DNA from: Chitinophaga silvatica
Lineage (GTDB): Bacteria; Bacteroidota; Bacteroidia; Chitinophagales; Chitinophagaceae
Direction of reading: 5' to 3'
Length of the DNA stretch: 64,000 nucleotides
Assembly: GCF_003419895.1 (NCBI RefSeq)
Contig: NZ_QPMM01000006.1
Coordinates: forward strand, 1 to 64,000
Part shown: positions 17,372 through 25,923 of the stretch, piece by piece
Numbering within the stretch: the first letter of the stretch is position 1
How the letters are laid out: the number at the start of each line of letters is the position of its first letter
Translations under genes and position numbers: made by a program
The notes under the pieces: model-generated
The model's database searches: none
The model's input: the letters and a program-made list of their open reading frames with translations, nothing else
Told to the model about the DNA's origin: nothing

Positions 17372-18295
17372 ATGTCACTTACTGTTGTAGGCACTATGGC
17401 ATTCGATGAAATTGAAACGCCATTTGGTAAATCTGGTAAAATAATAGGTGGATCGGCAACTTATATTGCCTGGGCTGCTTCTAACTTTGTACAACCTATT
17501 AATCAGGTTTCCGTAGTTGGAGAAGATTTTCCAAAGGCTGAAATGGATGCCTTATCTGCTAAAGGAGTTGCGTTGGATGGAGTACAGATTAAAGAAGGCG
17601 AAAAATCCTTCTATTGGTCTGGAAAATACCATATGGATATGAATACCCGCGATTCTTTGGTGACAGATCTAAATGTTTTGGCCGATTTTCAGCCAGTTAT
17701 TCCTGAAACCTATCAGGGTAGCGAATTCCTGATTTTAGGAAACCTTACACCTCAGGTTCAAATGAGCGTATTGGATCAATTGAAAGAGAGACCTCGATTG
17801 ATTGTAATGGATACCATGAACTTCTGGATGGAAGTAGCTTTGGAAGATCTGCTGAAAGTATTAAAGAGAGTAGATGTGCTGATGGTAAATGATGGAGAAG
17901 CAAGACAATTAAGCGGTGAGTATTCACTGGTTAAAGCTGCCCGTAAGATCCTCGAAATGGGTCCTAAGTATCTGATCATTAAGAAAGGAGAACACGGAGC
18001 ATTATTATTCTGCGATAACCATGTTTTCTTTGCTCCAGCAATGCCATTGGATGAGGTATACGATCCTACCGGTGCTGGTGATACTTTCGCAGGTGGTTTT
18101 ATCGGTCACCTGGCCAGAACTAAAGACATCTCTTTCGAGAATATGAAAACAGCAATCATCGTTGGTTCTGCAATGGCTTCATTCTGTGTTGAGAAATTTG
18201 GTACAGAAAGAATCCGTCAGGTTACTAAAGGTGAAATTGCTGCACGTATCGAACAATTTGTTCAATTGGTGAACTTCGATATCGACCTGGTTTAA
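17372..18295 (+). CDS. PfkB/ribokinase-family carbohydrate or nucleoside kinase
   Basis: 307 residues, the usual family length. N-terminal strand MSLTVVGTMAFDEIETPFG, a GG motif (IIGGSATYIAWAA, about 25-37), and the C-terminal signature DPTGAGDTFAGGF (about 230-242), whose Asp is the catalytic base and whose Gly-rich turn forms the anion hole. It phosphorylates a sugar or nucleoside hydroxyl with ATP in the cytosol; the substrate is not determined here. The gene has its own -7 element and terminator, so it is probably monocistronic. Confidence 0.9.
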   Translation: MSLTVVGTMAFDEIETPFGKSGKIIGGSATYIAWAASNFVQPINQVSVVGEDFPKAEMDALSAKGVALDGVQIKEGEKSFYWSGKYHMDMNTRDSLVTDLNVLADFQPVIPETYQGSEFLILGNLTPQVQMSVLDQLKERPRLIVMDTMNFWMEVALEDLLKVLKRVDVLMVNDGEARQLSGEYSLVKAARKILEMGPKYLIIKKGEHGALLFCDNHVFFAPAMPLDEVYDPTGAGDTFAGGFIGHLARTKDISFENMKTAIIVGSAMASFCVEKFGTERIRQVTKGEIAARIEQFVQLVNFDIDLV

Positions 18296-18317
18296 ACGAA
18301 TCAATAATTACAATAAA

Positions 18318-18351
18318 AAAAATGCTGATCTGTAATTAGATCAGCATTTTT
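18318..18351. terminator. Bidirectional terminator between kinase and nuclease genes
   Basis: A perfect 14-bp stem (AAAAATGCTGATCT paired with AGATCAGCATTTTT) around a 6-nt loop. A/T tracts on both flanks give a U-run in either direction. It separates convergent genes. Confidence 0.88.
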
Positions 18352-18368
18352 ATTTTATAAAGAAGTGA

Positions 18369-19169
18369 TTATTTATAGATGTTATTAAGAATAGATGCTA
18401 ACCTCAATCCTCCTTTTAATAATTGATTATTCAGGTCATCTACAAACACATAATTATAACGATAACTTAACTTTGAATCAGGCTTTGTTCCCGCATAAAT
18501 TCGATCTGCTATCAAATGTGAGTCATACATCCAATCGGCAATAGAACCACTCTGTATTTCCTTTACTTTGGCAGGAGTTGCAATGTCGAGCGCTTTAGTA
18601 TATTCTGTATAACTTAATTGCTGAAAATCAATCAATTGTTCATCCCAAACTCTATGCAGATTAGAAGGAGTGTTAAACCAGGTTACATTGATTTTGTTGC
18701 CTCCCATATCTTCATCGCGGCCAACATGCAATGGTTGGTGCATATCGCCCATCATATGAATAAGGAAAGAAAGAGAGAAGGTATGTTGATCTTTACTCAA
18801 TGATTTATCCTTTAAATTTTTGATCATTGCCTGCGTCTCGGTATACAGATTCTCTCCTGTAGCAGCATTCAGCATTTGATCGAAGGTAGATCTGTCTACA
18901 TTCGCAGGAAAATCCAGATAATGCCAGGTATTGGTATGATCGTATTGGTGGGTGGTATCGGACTTAATAAAATCGGGCCAGTTGGCAACCATCGCCATAC
19001 TTTTAGGGCCAATAATATTGGAAACTGCCTTACGGGCTTTAGGTGTGAGATGTAACCAGGCAATTTCAGCTACGATGCGGTGTCCGTTTGGACCCCAAGC
19101 AAAAGTGGCAGCAGGAAGCATAAAGGCCAGAATGAGGCCAGCTAAGAATTTCTTTCTCATAAGTTTCAA
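18369..19169 (-). CDS. S1/P1-type zinc nuclease, secreted
   Basis: 266 residues. The signal peptide ends at TFA, leaving Trp as the mature N-terminus (WGPNGH). In this family that Trp and the nearby His bind the trinuclear zinc centre. Other ligands are visible: WPD (about 64-66), HYLDF, the LIHMMGDMHQPLHV block (His, Asp, His) and LHRVWDEQLI (His, Asp). The enzyme degrades single-stranded DNA and RNA, and some members cleave 3'-mononucleotides, so a periplasmic or extracellular role in nucleotide scavenging is likely. A -7 element lies just upstream at 19178-19185. Confidence 0.93.
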   Translation of the reverse strand: MKLMRKKFLAGLILAFMLPAATFAWGPNGHRIVAEIAWLHLTPKARKAVSNIIGPKSMAMVANWPDFIKSDTTHQYDHTNTWHYLDFPANVDRSTFDQMLNAATGENLYTETQAMIKNLKDKSLSKDQHTFSLSFLIHMMGDMHQPLHVGRDEDMGGNKINVTWFNTPSNLHRVWDEQLIDFQQLSYTEYTKALDIATPAKVKEIQSGSIADWMYDSHLIADRIYAGTKPDSKLSYRYNYVFVDDLNNQLLKGGLRLASILNNIYK

Positions 19170-19177
19170 ATAAAAGG

Positions 19178-19185
19178 CAAAAGTA
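19178..19185 (-). promoter_or_regulatory. -7 element for the S1/P1 nuclease gene
   Basis: On the minus strand this reads TACTTTTG, an exact TAnnTTTG match 9 bp before the ATG at 19169. That implies a very short leader, or a start at the internal ATG three codons in. Confidence 0.4.
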
Positions 19186-19224
19186 AAGGTTCTTTTTTTA
19201 ACACTTCACTTGCGGATTCTTTAG

Positions 19225-19232
19225 TAAATTTG
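19225..19232 (+). promoter_or_regulatory. -7 element for uvrB
   Basis: TAAATTTG (TAnnTTTG) 29 bp before the uvrB ATG. The divergent nuclease -7 element is 39 bp to the left. Confidence 0.5.
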
Positions 19233-19261
19233 ATGTTCTGCACAAACAACGATTTTTCAAT

Positions 19262-21313
19262 ATGTCATTTAAGATACAAGCTCCTTATGCTCCCGCTGGC
19301 GACCAGCCGGAAGCAATCAAACAATTAACCCAGGGAGTAATGAATGGAGAAGCTTTTCAGACATTACTCGGAGTTACTGGTTCAGGAAAAACGTTTACTG
19401 TAGCTAATGTTATTCAGGAGGTCCAAAAACCAACATTAGTGTTGACCCATAACAAAACCCTGGTTGCTCAGCTGTATGGCGAGTTAAGACAGTTTTTCCC
19501 CGATAACGCAGTAGAATATTACGTATCATATTACGATTATTATCAACCGGAAGCCTATATGCCGGTTAGTGATACTTACATAGAAAAAGATCTCGCTATT
19601 AATGAAGAACTGGATAAACTACGTTTGAAGGCAACTTCCAACCTGTTATCCGGTCGACGGGATATTATTGTGGTAGCCAGTGTGTCCTGTATCTATGGTA
19701 TTGGTAACCCAGCAGAATATGAAAATGGGATTATCAGAATCAAAAAAGGACAAACTATTGGTAGGAATACTTTATTACATGGATTGGTTAACTCTTTATA
19801 TAGCCGTACAACTGGTGATTTCAACAGAGGTAATTTCAGGGTAAAGGGCGATACTGTAGACATCAATCTTCCGTATGTGGATTATGGATATAGAATTACA
19901 TTTTTTGGTGATGAAATCGAAGAAATAGAGACAATTGATGTTCAGAATAGCAAACGCATAACGGTCGTGGAAAATGCTGCTATTTTCCCGGCTAATATGT
20001 ATCTGGCACCAAAAGATATGATGCAGCAGATCATCTATGAAATACAGGATGAATTGAAAGCACAGGTAGATTATTTTAAGGAGAATGGTAAGCTGATAGA
20101 AGCACAGCGACTCTCAGAGAGAGTAAATTATGATATAGAAATGATGAGGGAGCTGGGCTATTGTAGTGGAATTGAAAACTATTCGAGATTTCTGGATCGT
20201 AGAAAACCAGGTGCCCGACCTTTCTGCTTATTTGATTATTTCCCGGACGACTTTTTATTGGTAATAGATGAGAGCCACGTAACCGTGCCTCAGATTGGAG
20301 CTATGTATGGGGGCGATCGTTCCAGGAAGCTCAATCTGGTTGAATTTGGATTTAGACTGCCATCGGCATTGGATAACAGGCCGCTTAACTTCTATGAATT
20401 TGAAAACCTCTTGAACCAGACGATTTTTGTAAGTGCTACACCAGGTGAATACGAATTAAAGAAAACGGAAGGGGTGGTTGTTGAACAGGTAGTAAGGCCA
20501 ACGGGATTGCTTGAACCGCCAATTGAGGTTAGGCCAAGTGTGAATCAGGTAGATGACCTGCTCGATGAAATAGACAAGAGAGTTCAGAAGGGCGACAGGG
20601 TGTTGGTAACCACACTTACCAAAAAGATGGCGGAAGAAATGGACAAGTATCTTGGTAGGATTAATATTAAGTCACGATACATCCACTCTGAAGTAGATAC
20701 TCTGGAGCGTATTGAGATTTTGAGAGATTTGAGGCTTGGTAATATAGATGTATTGGTAGGTGTAAACCTATTGAGAGAGGGGCTCGATTTACCGGAGGTT
20801 TCACTGGTTGCGATTCTGGATGCCGATAAGGAAGGATTTCTGAGGGATGAGCGTTCATTGACGCAAACGGCTGGCCGTGCAGCGCGTAATGTGGATGGAT
20901 TGGTAATCTTTTATGCGGATAAGATTACGGAGAGTATGCAAAAGACGATCGATGAAACCAGCAGGCGCAGGGAAAAGCAGGTGGCCTTTAATATAGCTCA
21001 TAATATAACTCCGAGAACGGTGCGTAAGACTAAGGAGCAAATCCTGGGTCAGACATCGGTATTGGAAATCAAGCATTTCGATGAAAATTCCCCGATGGCA
21101 ATCAGAGATGATGTGCAGTTAGTAGCGGAGGAAGAAATGAGTTATGCGAAGACTTCAGCGGGTAGTAAGACTATTCCGCAGATGGAGAAGTCTATTGCTA
21201 AGGTGAAAAAAGATATGGAAAAGGCGGCGAGAGATTTAGATTTTATGGAAGCGGCCCGGTTAAGAGATCAAATGTTTGCTTTAGAGAGAGAATTACTTGA
21301 AATGAAGCAATAA
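19262..21313 (+). CDS. uvrB: UvrABC excinuclease subunit B
   Basis: 683 residues, normal for UvrB. Visible landmarks: Walker A GVTGSGKT (about 37-44), the damage-probing beta-hairpin region with YYDYYQPEAYMP (about 92-103), the DESHVT motif II (about 338-343), helicase motifs V/VI (GVNLLREGLDLPEV and QTAGRAARN), and a C-terminal UVR domain (about 640-680) that contacts UvrC. UvrB is loaded by UvrA onto damaged DNA, verifies the lesion, and recruits UvrC for dual incision. The gene is monocistronic here, with a -7 element upstream and a long AT-rich spacer downstream. Confidence 0.98.
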   Translation: MSFKIQAPYAPAGDQPEAIKQLTQGVMNGEAFQTLLGVTGSGKTFTVANVIQEVQKPTLVLTHNKTLVAQLYGELRQFFPDNAVEYYVSYYDYYQPEAYMPVSDTYIEKDLAINEELDKLRLKATSNLLSGRRDIIVVASVSCIYGIGNPAEYENGIIRIKKGQTIGRNTLLHGLVNSLYSRTTGDFNRGNFRVKGDTVDINLPYVDYGYRITFFGDEIEEIETIDVQNSKRITVVENAAIFPANMYLAPKDMMQQIIYEIQDELKAQVDYFKENGKLIEAQRLSERVNYDIEMMRELGYCSGIENYSRFLDRRKPGARPFCLFDYFPDDFLLVIDESHVTVPQIGAMYGGDRSRKLNLVEFGFRLPSALDNRPLNFYEFENLLNQTIFVSATPGEYELKKTEGVVVEQVVRPTGLLEPPIEVRPSVNQVDDLLDEIDKRVQKGDRVLVTTLTKKMAEEMDKYLGRINIKSRYIHSEVDTLERIEILRDLRLGNIDVLVGVNLLREGLDLPEVSLVAILDADKEGFLRDERSLTQTAGRAARNVDGLVIFYADKITESMQKTIDETSRRREKQVAFNIAHNITPRTVRKTKEQILGQTSVLEIKHFDENSPMAIRDDVQLVAEEEMSYAKTSAGSKTIPQMEKSIAKVKKDMEKAARDLDFMEAARLRDQMFALERELLEMKQ

Positions 21314-21722
21314 TCAGAAGGGCTTCAATAAAACAGCATATAGAATTATTTATAATATGTCTTGTCTGTTTTAGCAAATAAATCATTTATTTTATTATTT
21401 ATAATATATTAATTATCAATATTCTAGGCGCTATTATGAAAATTTGTAGTAGTGCCTCTTTGAGTGTTTTTTGAAAATTGTTAACCCTTTCTTTATTATT
21501 TTTTCAAATAATTAATAATCAATTAATTATACAGATTTTTCTACTTCTTCTTTCCTCTATAAATCTAAAAATCAATAATTAATATTATTATTTATTTTAA
21601 TATAATTGATTTTAACCCAAATTTCCTGCCTCAATTTCAAATATTTCTATTTTTAAGGCGATCTATTTGATGTTTTAAATTCAACCTCTACTTTTATTTA
21701 AGAATTTAAAAATATCATCGCT
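21314..21722. other. AT-rich intergenic region with a hairpin, upstream of amt
   Basis: 409 bp without a gene. An 11-bp stem with wobbles lies at 21426-21457 (AGGCGCTATTA / TAGTAGTGCCT, 10-nt loop), followed after 11 bases by a T-run. It may terminate uvrB. There is also a short AT palindrome, AAATAAAT-C-ATTTATTT, near 21376. I find no exact TAnnTTTG close to the amt start, which fits alternative control of the transporter, but no specific operator is recognised. Confidence 0.5.
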
Positions 21723-23114
21723 ATGAAGAAAACAACATTTCAAGACTACCTCCCCTTTATTTTCCTCACGGTAGTCGCAATACTTGGAATTTTTGTTCCA
21801 TCTCTCCCAGTTTTTGGAGATACCAGCAAATATAACTTCGCAGATATTGCCTGGATTCTGGTTGCCTCATCTCTTGTATTCTTAATGACCCCTGGGTTGT
21901 CATTTTTTTATGGAGGAATGGTAAATAAGAGAAATGTTATCTCTACAATGATGCAGAGCTTTATAGCAACTGGTATTATTAGTATTGTTTGGCTAGTAGT
22001 TGGATTTAGTCTGGCGTTTGGTGAATCTTATCATGGTCTTATCGGTAGCCCAAGTACCTTTTTTATGTTCAACAATGTAGGGTCAGGAGCCCCGTGGAGC
22101 CTGGCCCCCACTATTCCGTTGTTATTATTTGCACTTTTCCAGATGAAATTTGCAATTATTACACCGGCCCTGGTGGTAGGAGCGGTAGCTGAAAGAATCC
22201 GCTTTACTTCCTACGTGTTGTTCATGGTATTGTTTAGCCTACTAGTTTATGCTCCTATTGCTCACTGGACCTGGCATCCGGATGGCATACTGTTTAAATT
22301 GGGAGTACTCGACTTTGCTGGTGGTACCGTTGTACATATTTCTGCAGGATGTGCTGCATTGGCTGGTGCATTAGTATTAAAGAGAAGAAAGGATCACATC
22401 GAGAAGAAGGATTTACAGCCTGCAAACATTCCATTCGTATTATTAGGAACTGGCTTGTTATGGTTTGGCTGGTTCGGTTTCAATGCCGGTTCTGCTTTAG
22501 GTGCCAATGGCCTTGCTGCTTCTGCTTTCGCTACTACTAATACCGCTACCGCTGCTGCTGGTTTATCATGGGTATTCTTTGATGTAATCCGTGGCAGAAA
22601 ACCTTCAGCTCTCGGTTTCTGTATCGGTGCTGTAGTTGGATTGGTGGCTATAACTCCTGCCGCTGGTTTTGTAGCGATTCCTCAAAGTATTTTTATCGGC
22701 TTCATAGCTGCTATCATTTCTAACCTCGCTGTTCATTGGAAATCTAAAACAAGCATCGATGATACTTTAGATGTATTCCCTTGTCACGGACTTGGTGGTA
22801 TGGTGGGTATGTTGCTCACAGGTGTTTTTGCAACCAAAACTATCAATAGCGGTGGTAATGATGGTTGGCTCTATGGCAACTTCGAACTGTTTAAGAATCA
22901 GGTTTTAGGCCTCTTACTGGTTGTTGGTTACAGCTTTATTGTTTCTTATGGAATTTTTAAACTGATCAATTTAATTCATCCTTTACGGGTTAGCGATGAA
23001 GAAGAAGAACTGGGTCTGGATGCTACTCAACACAATGAAGGTTATCACTCATCTTTTATCAGTGTATCTGATAATGGCTCTCTGAAAGAAGAAGATGAAC
23101 TGATTCATTCATGA
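21723..23114 (+). CDS. amt: Ammonium transporter (Amt/MEP/Rh family)
   Basis: 463 residues, 11-12 membrane segments. Family signatures: FFYGGMVNKRNVISTMMQSF (about 60-79) and the pore-histidine blocks GGTVVHISAG (His about 206) and DVFPCHGLGGM (His about 347), the paired histidines that carry ammonium through the pore. It imports NH4+/NH3 across the inner membrane. The C-terminal tail (from about 420) is acidic and longer than in minimal Amt proteins. No glnK/PII gene is next to it. A beta-barrel gene follows at 277 bp, an arrangement that suggests joint use during nitrogen limitation (inference). Confidence 0.95.
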   Translation: MKKTTFQDYLPFIFLTVVAILGIFVPSLPVFGDTSKYNFADIAWILVASSLVFLMTPGLSFFYGGMVNKRNVISTMMQSFIATGIISIVWLVVGFSLAFGESYHGLIGSPSTFFMFNNVGSGAPWSLAPTIPLLLFALFQMKFAIITPALVVGAVAERIRFTSYVLFMVLFSLLVYAPIAHWTWHPDGILFKLGVLDFAGGTVVHISAGCAALAGALVLKRRKDHIEKKDLQPANIPFVLLGTGLLWFGWFGFNAGSALGANGLAASAFATTNTATAAAGLSWVFFDVIRGRKPSALGFCIGAVVGLVAITPAAGFVAIPQSIFIGFIAAIISNLAVHWKSKTSIDDTLDVFPCHGLGGMVGMLLTGVFATKTINSGGNDGWLYGNFELFKNQVLGLLLVVGYSFIVSYGIFKLINLIHPLRVSDEEEELGLDATQHNEGYHSSFISVSDNGSLKEEDELIHS

Positions 23115-23209
23115 GTAGGAACCAAGACTAGCTTTTTCAACCACAATCAGTTCTTTGAATCAGATCTTTATCAACTTTATTAAACATATACTTTATGTTG
23201 TAAGAACCT

Positions 23210-23285
23210 GGAATGGATAATTGGTAATTGTTTTGCTGTAAATAATGAAACTCGCACCAATCATTAATTACTGATTATCCATTCC
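23210..23285. repeat. Long inverted repeat between amt and the porin gene
   Basis: A perfect 12-bp inverted repeat (GGAATGGATAAT at 23210-23221, ATTATCCATTCC at 23274-23285), with an inner TTGGT/ACCAA pair. The whole can fold into a 76-nt stem-loop. It could be a 3' structure of amt or a leader element of the porin gene; neither can be decided from sequence alone. Confidence 0.55.
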
Positions 23286-23391
23286 TTCTAATTTATTGTA
23301 GCACCTTATTGCACGCGCACCCCAAAACAATCTTGCAGGAAAAGGCACGAATCAACAGTTTCTTACCATTTTATCAACCAAACTTATAAGT

Positions 23392-24474
23392 ATGAAAAGA
23401 ATGTTAACGACCTTATTTGCAATGGGCAGCACGATGCTAGCCATGTCTCAATCCGCTACAGATACAACTACTGCTCCTGCATTTAAGTTATCCGGATCTG
23501 CTGATGTATACTACAAATACAATTTCAACGGAACCGCAACCGATAATAATAAAACCAGCTTTACCAACTCACATAACTCTTTTGAATTGGGAATGGTATC
23601 GCTGAAAGCTGAGCATAGTTTTAAAAAAGGAAGCATTGTTGCTGATCTTGGATTTGGAAAAAGAGCCGGTGAGTTTTCCTATAATGATGTGCCTGATGCC
23701 AGCACAGGCCTTTCAATGGCAATCAAACAATTATACGTTGGCTACGAACTTACCAGCAAAGTGAAAATTAGTTTAGGTAGCTATGCTACACACGTTGGCT
23801 ACGAACTGGTAGATGCTTATTTAAACAGAAACTATAGCATGAGCTATATGTTTAGCTACGGCCCTTTCTTCCATACTGGTGTAAAAGCCGATATTGCCCT
23901 CAGCTCAAATTTCAGTGCAATGATTGGCGTATTTAATCCTACTGACCTGAAATCTGCTTCGTTTACCGGCCATAAATATATCGGGGCACAACTCGGATAT
24001 ACTGCTTCCAAAATTCCTTTGAAGCTTTATCTGAATTACCTCGAAGGAAAAGATACTTCCGGTATTCAAAATCATCAGATCGATTTTGTAGGTACGTATC
24101 AGGTCACTAAAGTATTCGGATTAGGATATAATGCTACTTATAGTACTTACTCTAATACTGCTGTTCCTAAAAGTACCCGTGAAAATGTTAACTGGTGGGG
24201 AAATGCTTTATATGTGAATCTCGACTTCACAGAAAAAGTTGGACTTACCGTACGTGGTGAATATTTTAGTGATAAAGATGGTATTAAGGTTTTTGCCCGC
24301 GACGGTGGAAATGTAGTTGCCGGAACTGTAACGCTTAATTATAAGGTAGGAAACCTTACTATAATGCCTGAGTTTAGATTGGATAAAGCGTCTGCTGAAA
24401 TATTCCAGAAATCCGACGGAAAGGCTGTAGATCAATCTGCTAATGTACTGATTGGGGCCACCTATCATTTCTAA
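23392..24474 (+). CDS. Outer-membrane beta-barrel porin (BBP2/OmpL-like)
   Basis: 360 residues with a signal peptide (MKRMLTTLFAMGSTMLAMSQ). The mature protein consists of alternating amphipathic strands, with many Tyr, Phe and Gly residues and a terminal Phe (GATYHF), as expected of an outer-membrane barrel. The N-terminal FKLSGSADVYYKYNFN-type strand resembles the 'putative beta-barrel porin 2' family often found beside amt genes in Bacteroidota. A role in letting ammonium or small solutes through the outer membrane is an inference from that context. Confidence 0.83.
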   Translation: MKRMLTTLFAMGSTMLAMSQSATDTTTAPAFKLSGSADVYYKYNFNGTATDNNKTSFTNSHNSFELGMVSLKAEHSFKKGSIVADLGFGKRAGEFSYNDVPDASTGLSMAIKQLYVGYELTSKVKISLGSYATHVGYELVDAYLNRNYSMSYMFSYGPFFHTGVKADIALSSNFSAMIGVFNPTDLKSASFTGHKYIGAQLGYTASKIPLKLYLNYLEGKDTSGIQNHQIDFVGTYQVTKVFGLGYNATYSTYSNTAVPKSTRENVNWWGNALYVNLDFTEKVGLTVRGEYFSDKDGIKVFARDGGNVVAGTVTLNYKVGNLTIMPEFRLDKASAEIFQKSDGKAVDQSANVLIGATYHF

Positions 24475-24494
24475 TCTGACTTTTCCCATCGCAT

Positions 24495-24539
24495 AAAAGG
24501 GGGCCTGTTAATTCTTTAGAGATTGACAGGCACCTCTTT
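24495..24539 (+). terminator. Terminator after the porin gene
   Basis: An imperfect stem (AAAGGGGGCCTGT against ACAGGCACCTCTTT) starting about 20 bp after the stop, ending in a short T stretch. Confidence 0.65.
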
Positions 24540-24578
24540 GTATTTACACCTATTTTATTAACTTGCTGCAAAAAACAA

Positions 24579-25247
24579 ATGACTAGTATGGTGCAGCCAT
24601 CCACGTTGAAATTTCTTAAGACGCTAAGGCTTAATAATAATAAAGAATGGTTCGATAATCATAAATCAGATTATCAGAATGCAAAAACTGATTTTGAAAA
24701 TACCGTTCAGCAATTGATTGATGGATTGTCGAAACAAGATCCTGCAATTAAAGGATTACAGATAAAAGATTCTGTTTTTCGTATATACAAAGACGTTAGA
24801 TTTTCTAAAGATAAGACTCCTTACAAAACACATTTCGGTGCTTCATTCCAATCCGGAGGAAAGAAAGCTATTACTGCCGGATATTATTTTCATCTCGAAC
24901 CTGGTAATAAAAGCTTTGCAGGTGGTGGTATTTGGATGCCTCCTGCTCCTGCATTGAAAAAAATACGCCAGGAAATTGATTATAATTTTGAAGAATTCGA
25001 ACAGATTATATCCAATAAAGAATTTATCCGCCACTTTAGTAAAGTAGAAGGGGATGCATTAAAAACAGCTCCTCAGGGTTATGCTCCTGATAACCCTGCA
25101 ATCGCATATCTTAAATTAAAAAGCGTATTGGTGGAAAGGCAATTTCCAGATGAATTGTGCACACAACCTGCTGTTGTCAGAGAAATCCTCAAGACTTTTG
25201 CAGTTATGCAACCGCTGGTGCAATTCCTAAATCGTGCATTGGATTAA
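24579..25247 (+). CDS. DUF2461 domain-containing protein
   Basis: 222 residues, the standard length for DUF2461 (TIGR02453). Recognisable blocks: FLKTLRLNNNKEWFDNHK (about 12-29), VFRIYKDVRFSKDKTPYKTH (about 66-85), GYYFHLEPG, and the Gly/Pro stretch AGGGIWMPPAPALKKIRQEI. The protein is cytosolic, with no signal peptide or membrane segment. The biochemical function of the family is unknown. ATG 24579 is used; ATG 24588 is possible. The gene ends against a nested palindrome. Confidence 0.92.
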   Translation: MTSMVQPSTLKFLKTLRLNNNKEWFDNHKSDYQNAKTDFENTVQQLIDGLSKQDPAIKGLQIKDSVFRIYKDVRFSKDKTPYKTHFGASFQSGGKKAITAGYYFHLEPGNKSFAGGGIWMPPAPALKKIRQEIDYNFEEFEQIISNKEFIRHFSKVEGDALKTAPQGYAPDNPAIAYLKLKSVLVERQFPDELCTQPAVVREILKTFAVMQPLVQFLNRALD

Positions 25248-25346
25248 TTGCATTGCAATGCAATTATTAGTTTATCAATCAATAATTTTAATTCCTGATA
25301 ATTAGCGTTCCTGATGAATACAATTATCGTTTGATAAACTAATAAT
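25245..25346. repeat. Nested palindromes between convergent genes
   Basis: A 22-bp perfect palindrome (25245-25266, centre TTGCAA) overlaps the DUF2461 stop codon. A 16-bp perfect inverted repeat follows (ATTATTAGTTTATCAA at 25263-25278, its complement at 25331-25346), and inside it a GATAATT/AATTATC pair. A further hairpin (CTAATTC-TTGT-GAATTAG, 25356-25373) covers the stop of the next minus-strand gene. Most likely a bidirectional terminator or structured 3' end. Confidence 0.75.
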
Positions 25347-25355
25347 GCATATTCA

Positions 25356-25607
25356 CTAATTCTTGTGAATTAGAAATTCAAATGGACGAGCTTTGCGATT
25401 TTTTAACAAGTTTTCCTTGTCGGTACGCGCATGCGCAAAGCGTTGATTGTAGACATTGGCCACCTCAATAATTGGTATAATTCCATCTAGTGTATCCTGC
25501 TGATCAACGATGTTCATGATCCTGGATACCTGAGATGAGAAATTAGTACTCCACTCTTCGGTAAACTTGTGCATTAACAGAAGTTCTCGATTGGTGTTGG
25601 TTTTCAT
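25356..25607 (-). CDS. Small hypothetical protein
   Basis: 83 residues, predicted helical and soluble, with no signal peptide. The sequence (MKTNTNRELLLMHKFTEEWS, later RFAHARTDKENLLKNRK) shows no family I can name. It is isolated, convergent to DUF2461, and ends in a hairpin covering its stop codon. Supporting a real gene: a clean ATG, balanced composition, and no overlap with another gene. Against: small size and no recognised homologue. Confidence 0.5.
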   Translation of the reverse strand: MKTNTNRELLLMHKFTEEWSTNFSSQVSRIMNIVDQQDTLDGIIPIIEVANVYNQRFAHARTDKENLLKNRKARPFEFLIHKN

Positions 25608-25923
25608 AGGACTTAAGGGTGTTTTCTGATTAGAAAATAACGAAAAATACCGGCATCTCTAAAATTGGACTCCTCTTCTTTAAAGAGGTTAGTTGGCATA
25701 GGATTATTACTTCCAAAATTGCTTTTTATCCTCCACAAATCAATACTACTTCCGTGTAATTTTTCAACTACACACACAATAAATTTCTATATACAATAAA
25801 AAAAAGCAAGCATTAACATGCTTGCTTTTAATTACTTACAAATATATTTTCGTATAGTCATGTTTGCTACTGCGATAATCAGACCATCCTCCACAAATTT
25901 ACATAACACAACAGTATGATAAA
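25608..25923. other. Intergenic region downstream of asd
   Basis: 316 bp with no gene. Contains the asd terminator (25801-25829), a small hairpin CCTCTT/AAGAGG near 25670-25690, and two minus-strand TAnnTTTG matches (TATATTTG at 25839-25846, TAAATTTG at 25894-25901) that are likely chance in AT-rich sequence. Confidence 0.4.
25801..25829 (-). terminator. asd terminator
   Basis: A perfect 12-bp stem, AAAAGCAAGCAT / ATGCTTGCTTTT, with loop TAAC. On the minus strand it is followed by a U-run. It is 94 bp past the asd stop. Confidence 0.8.
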
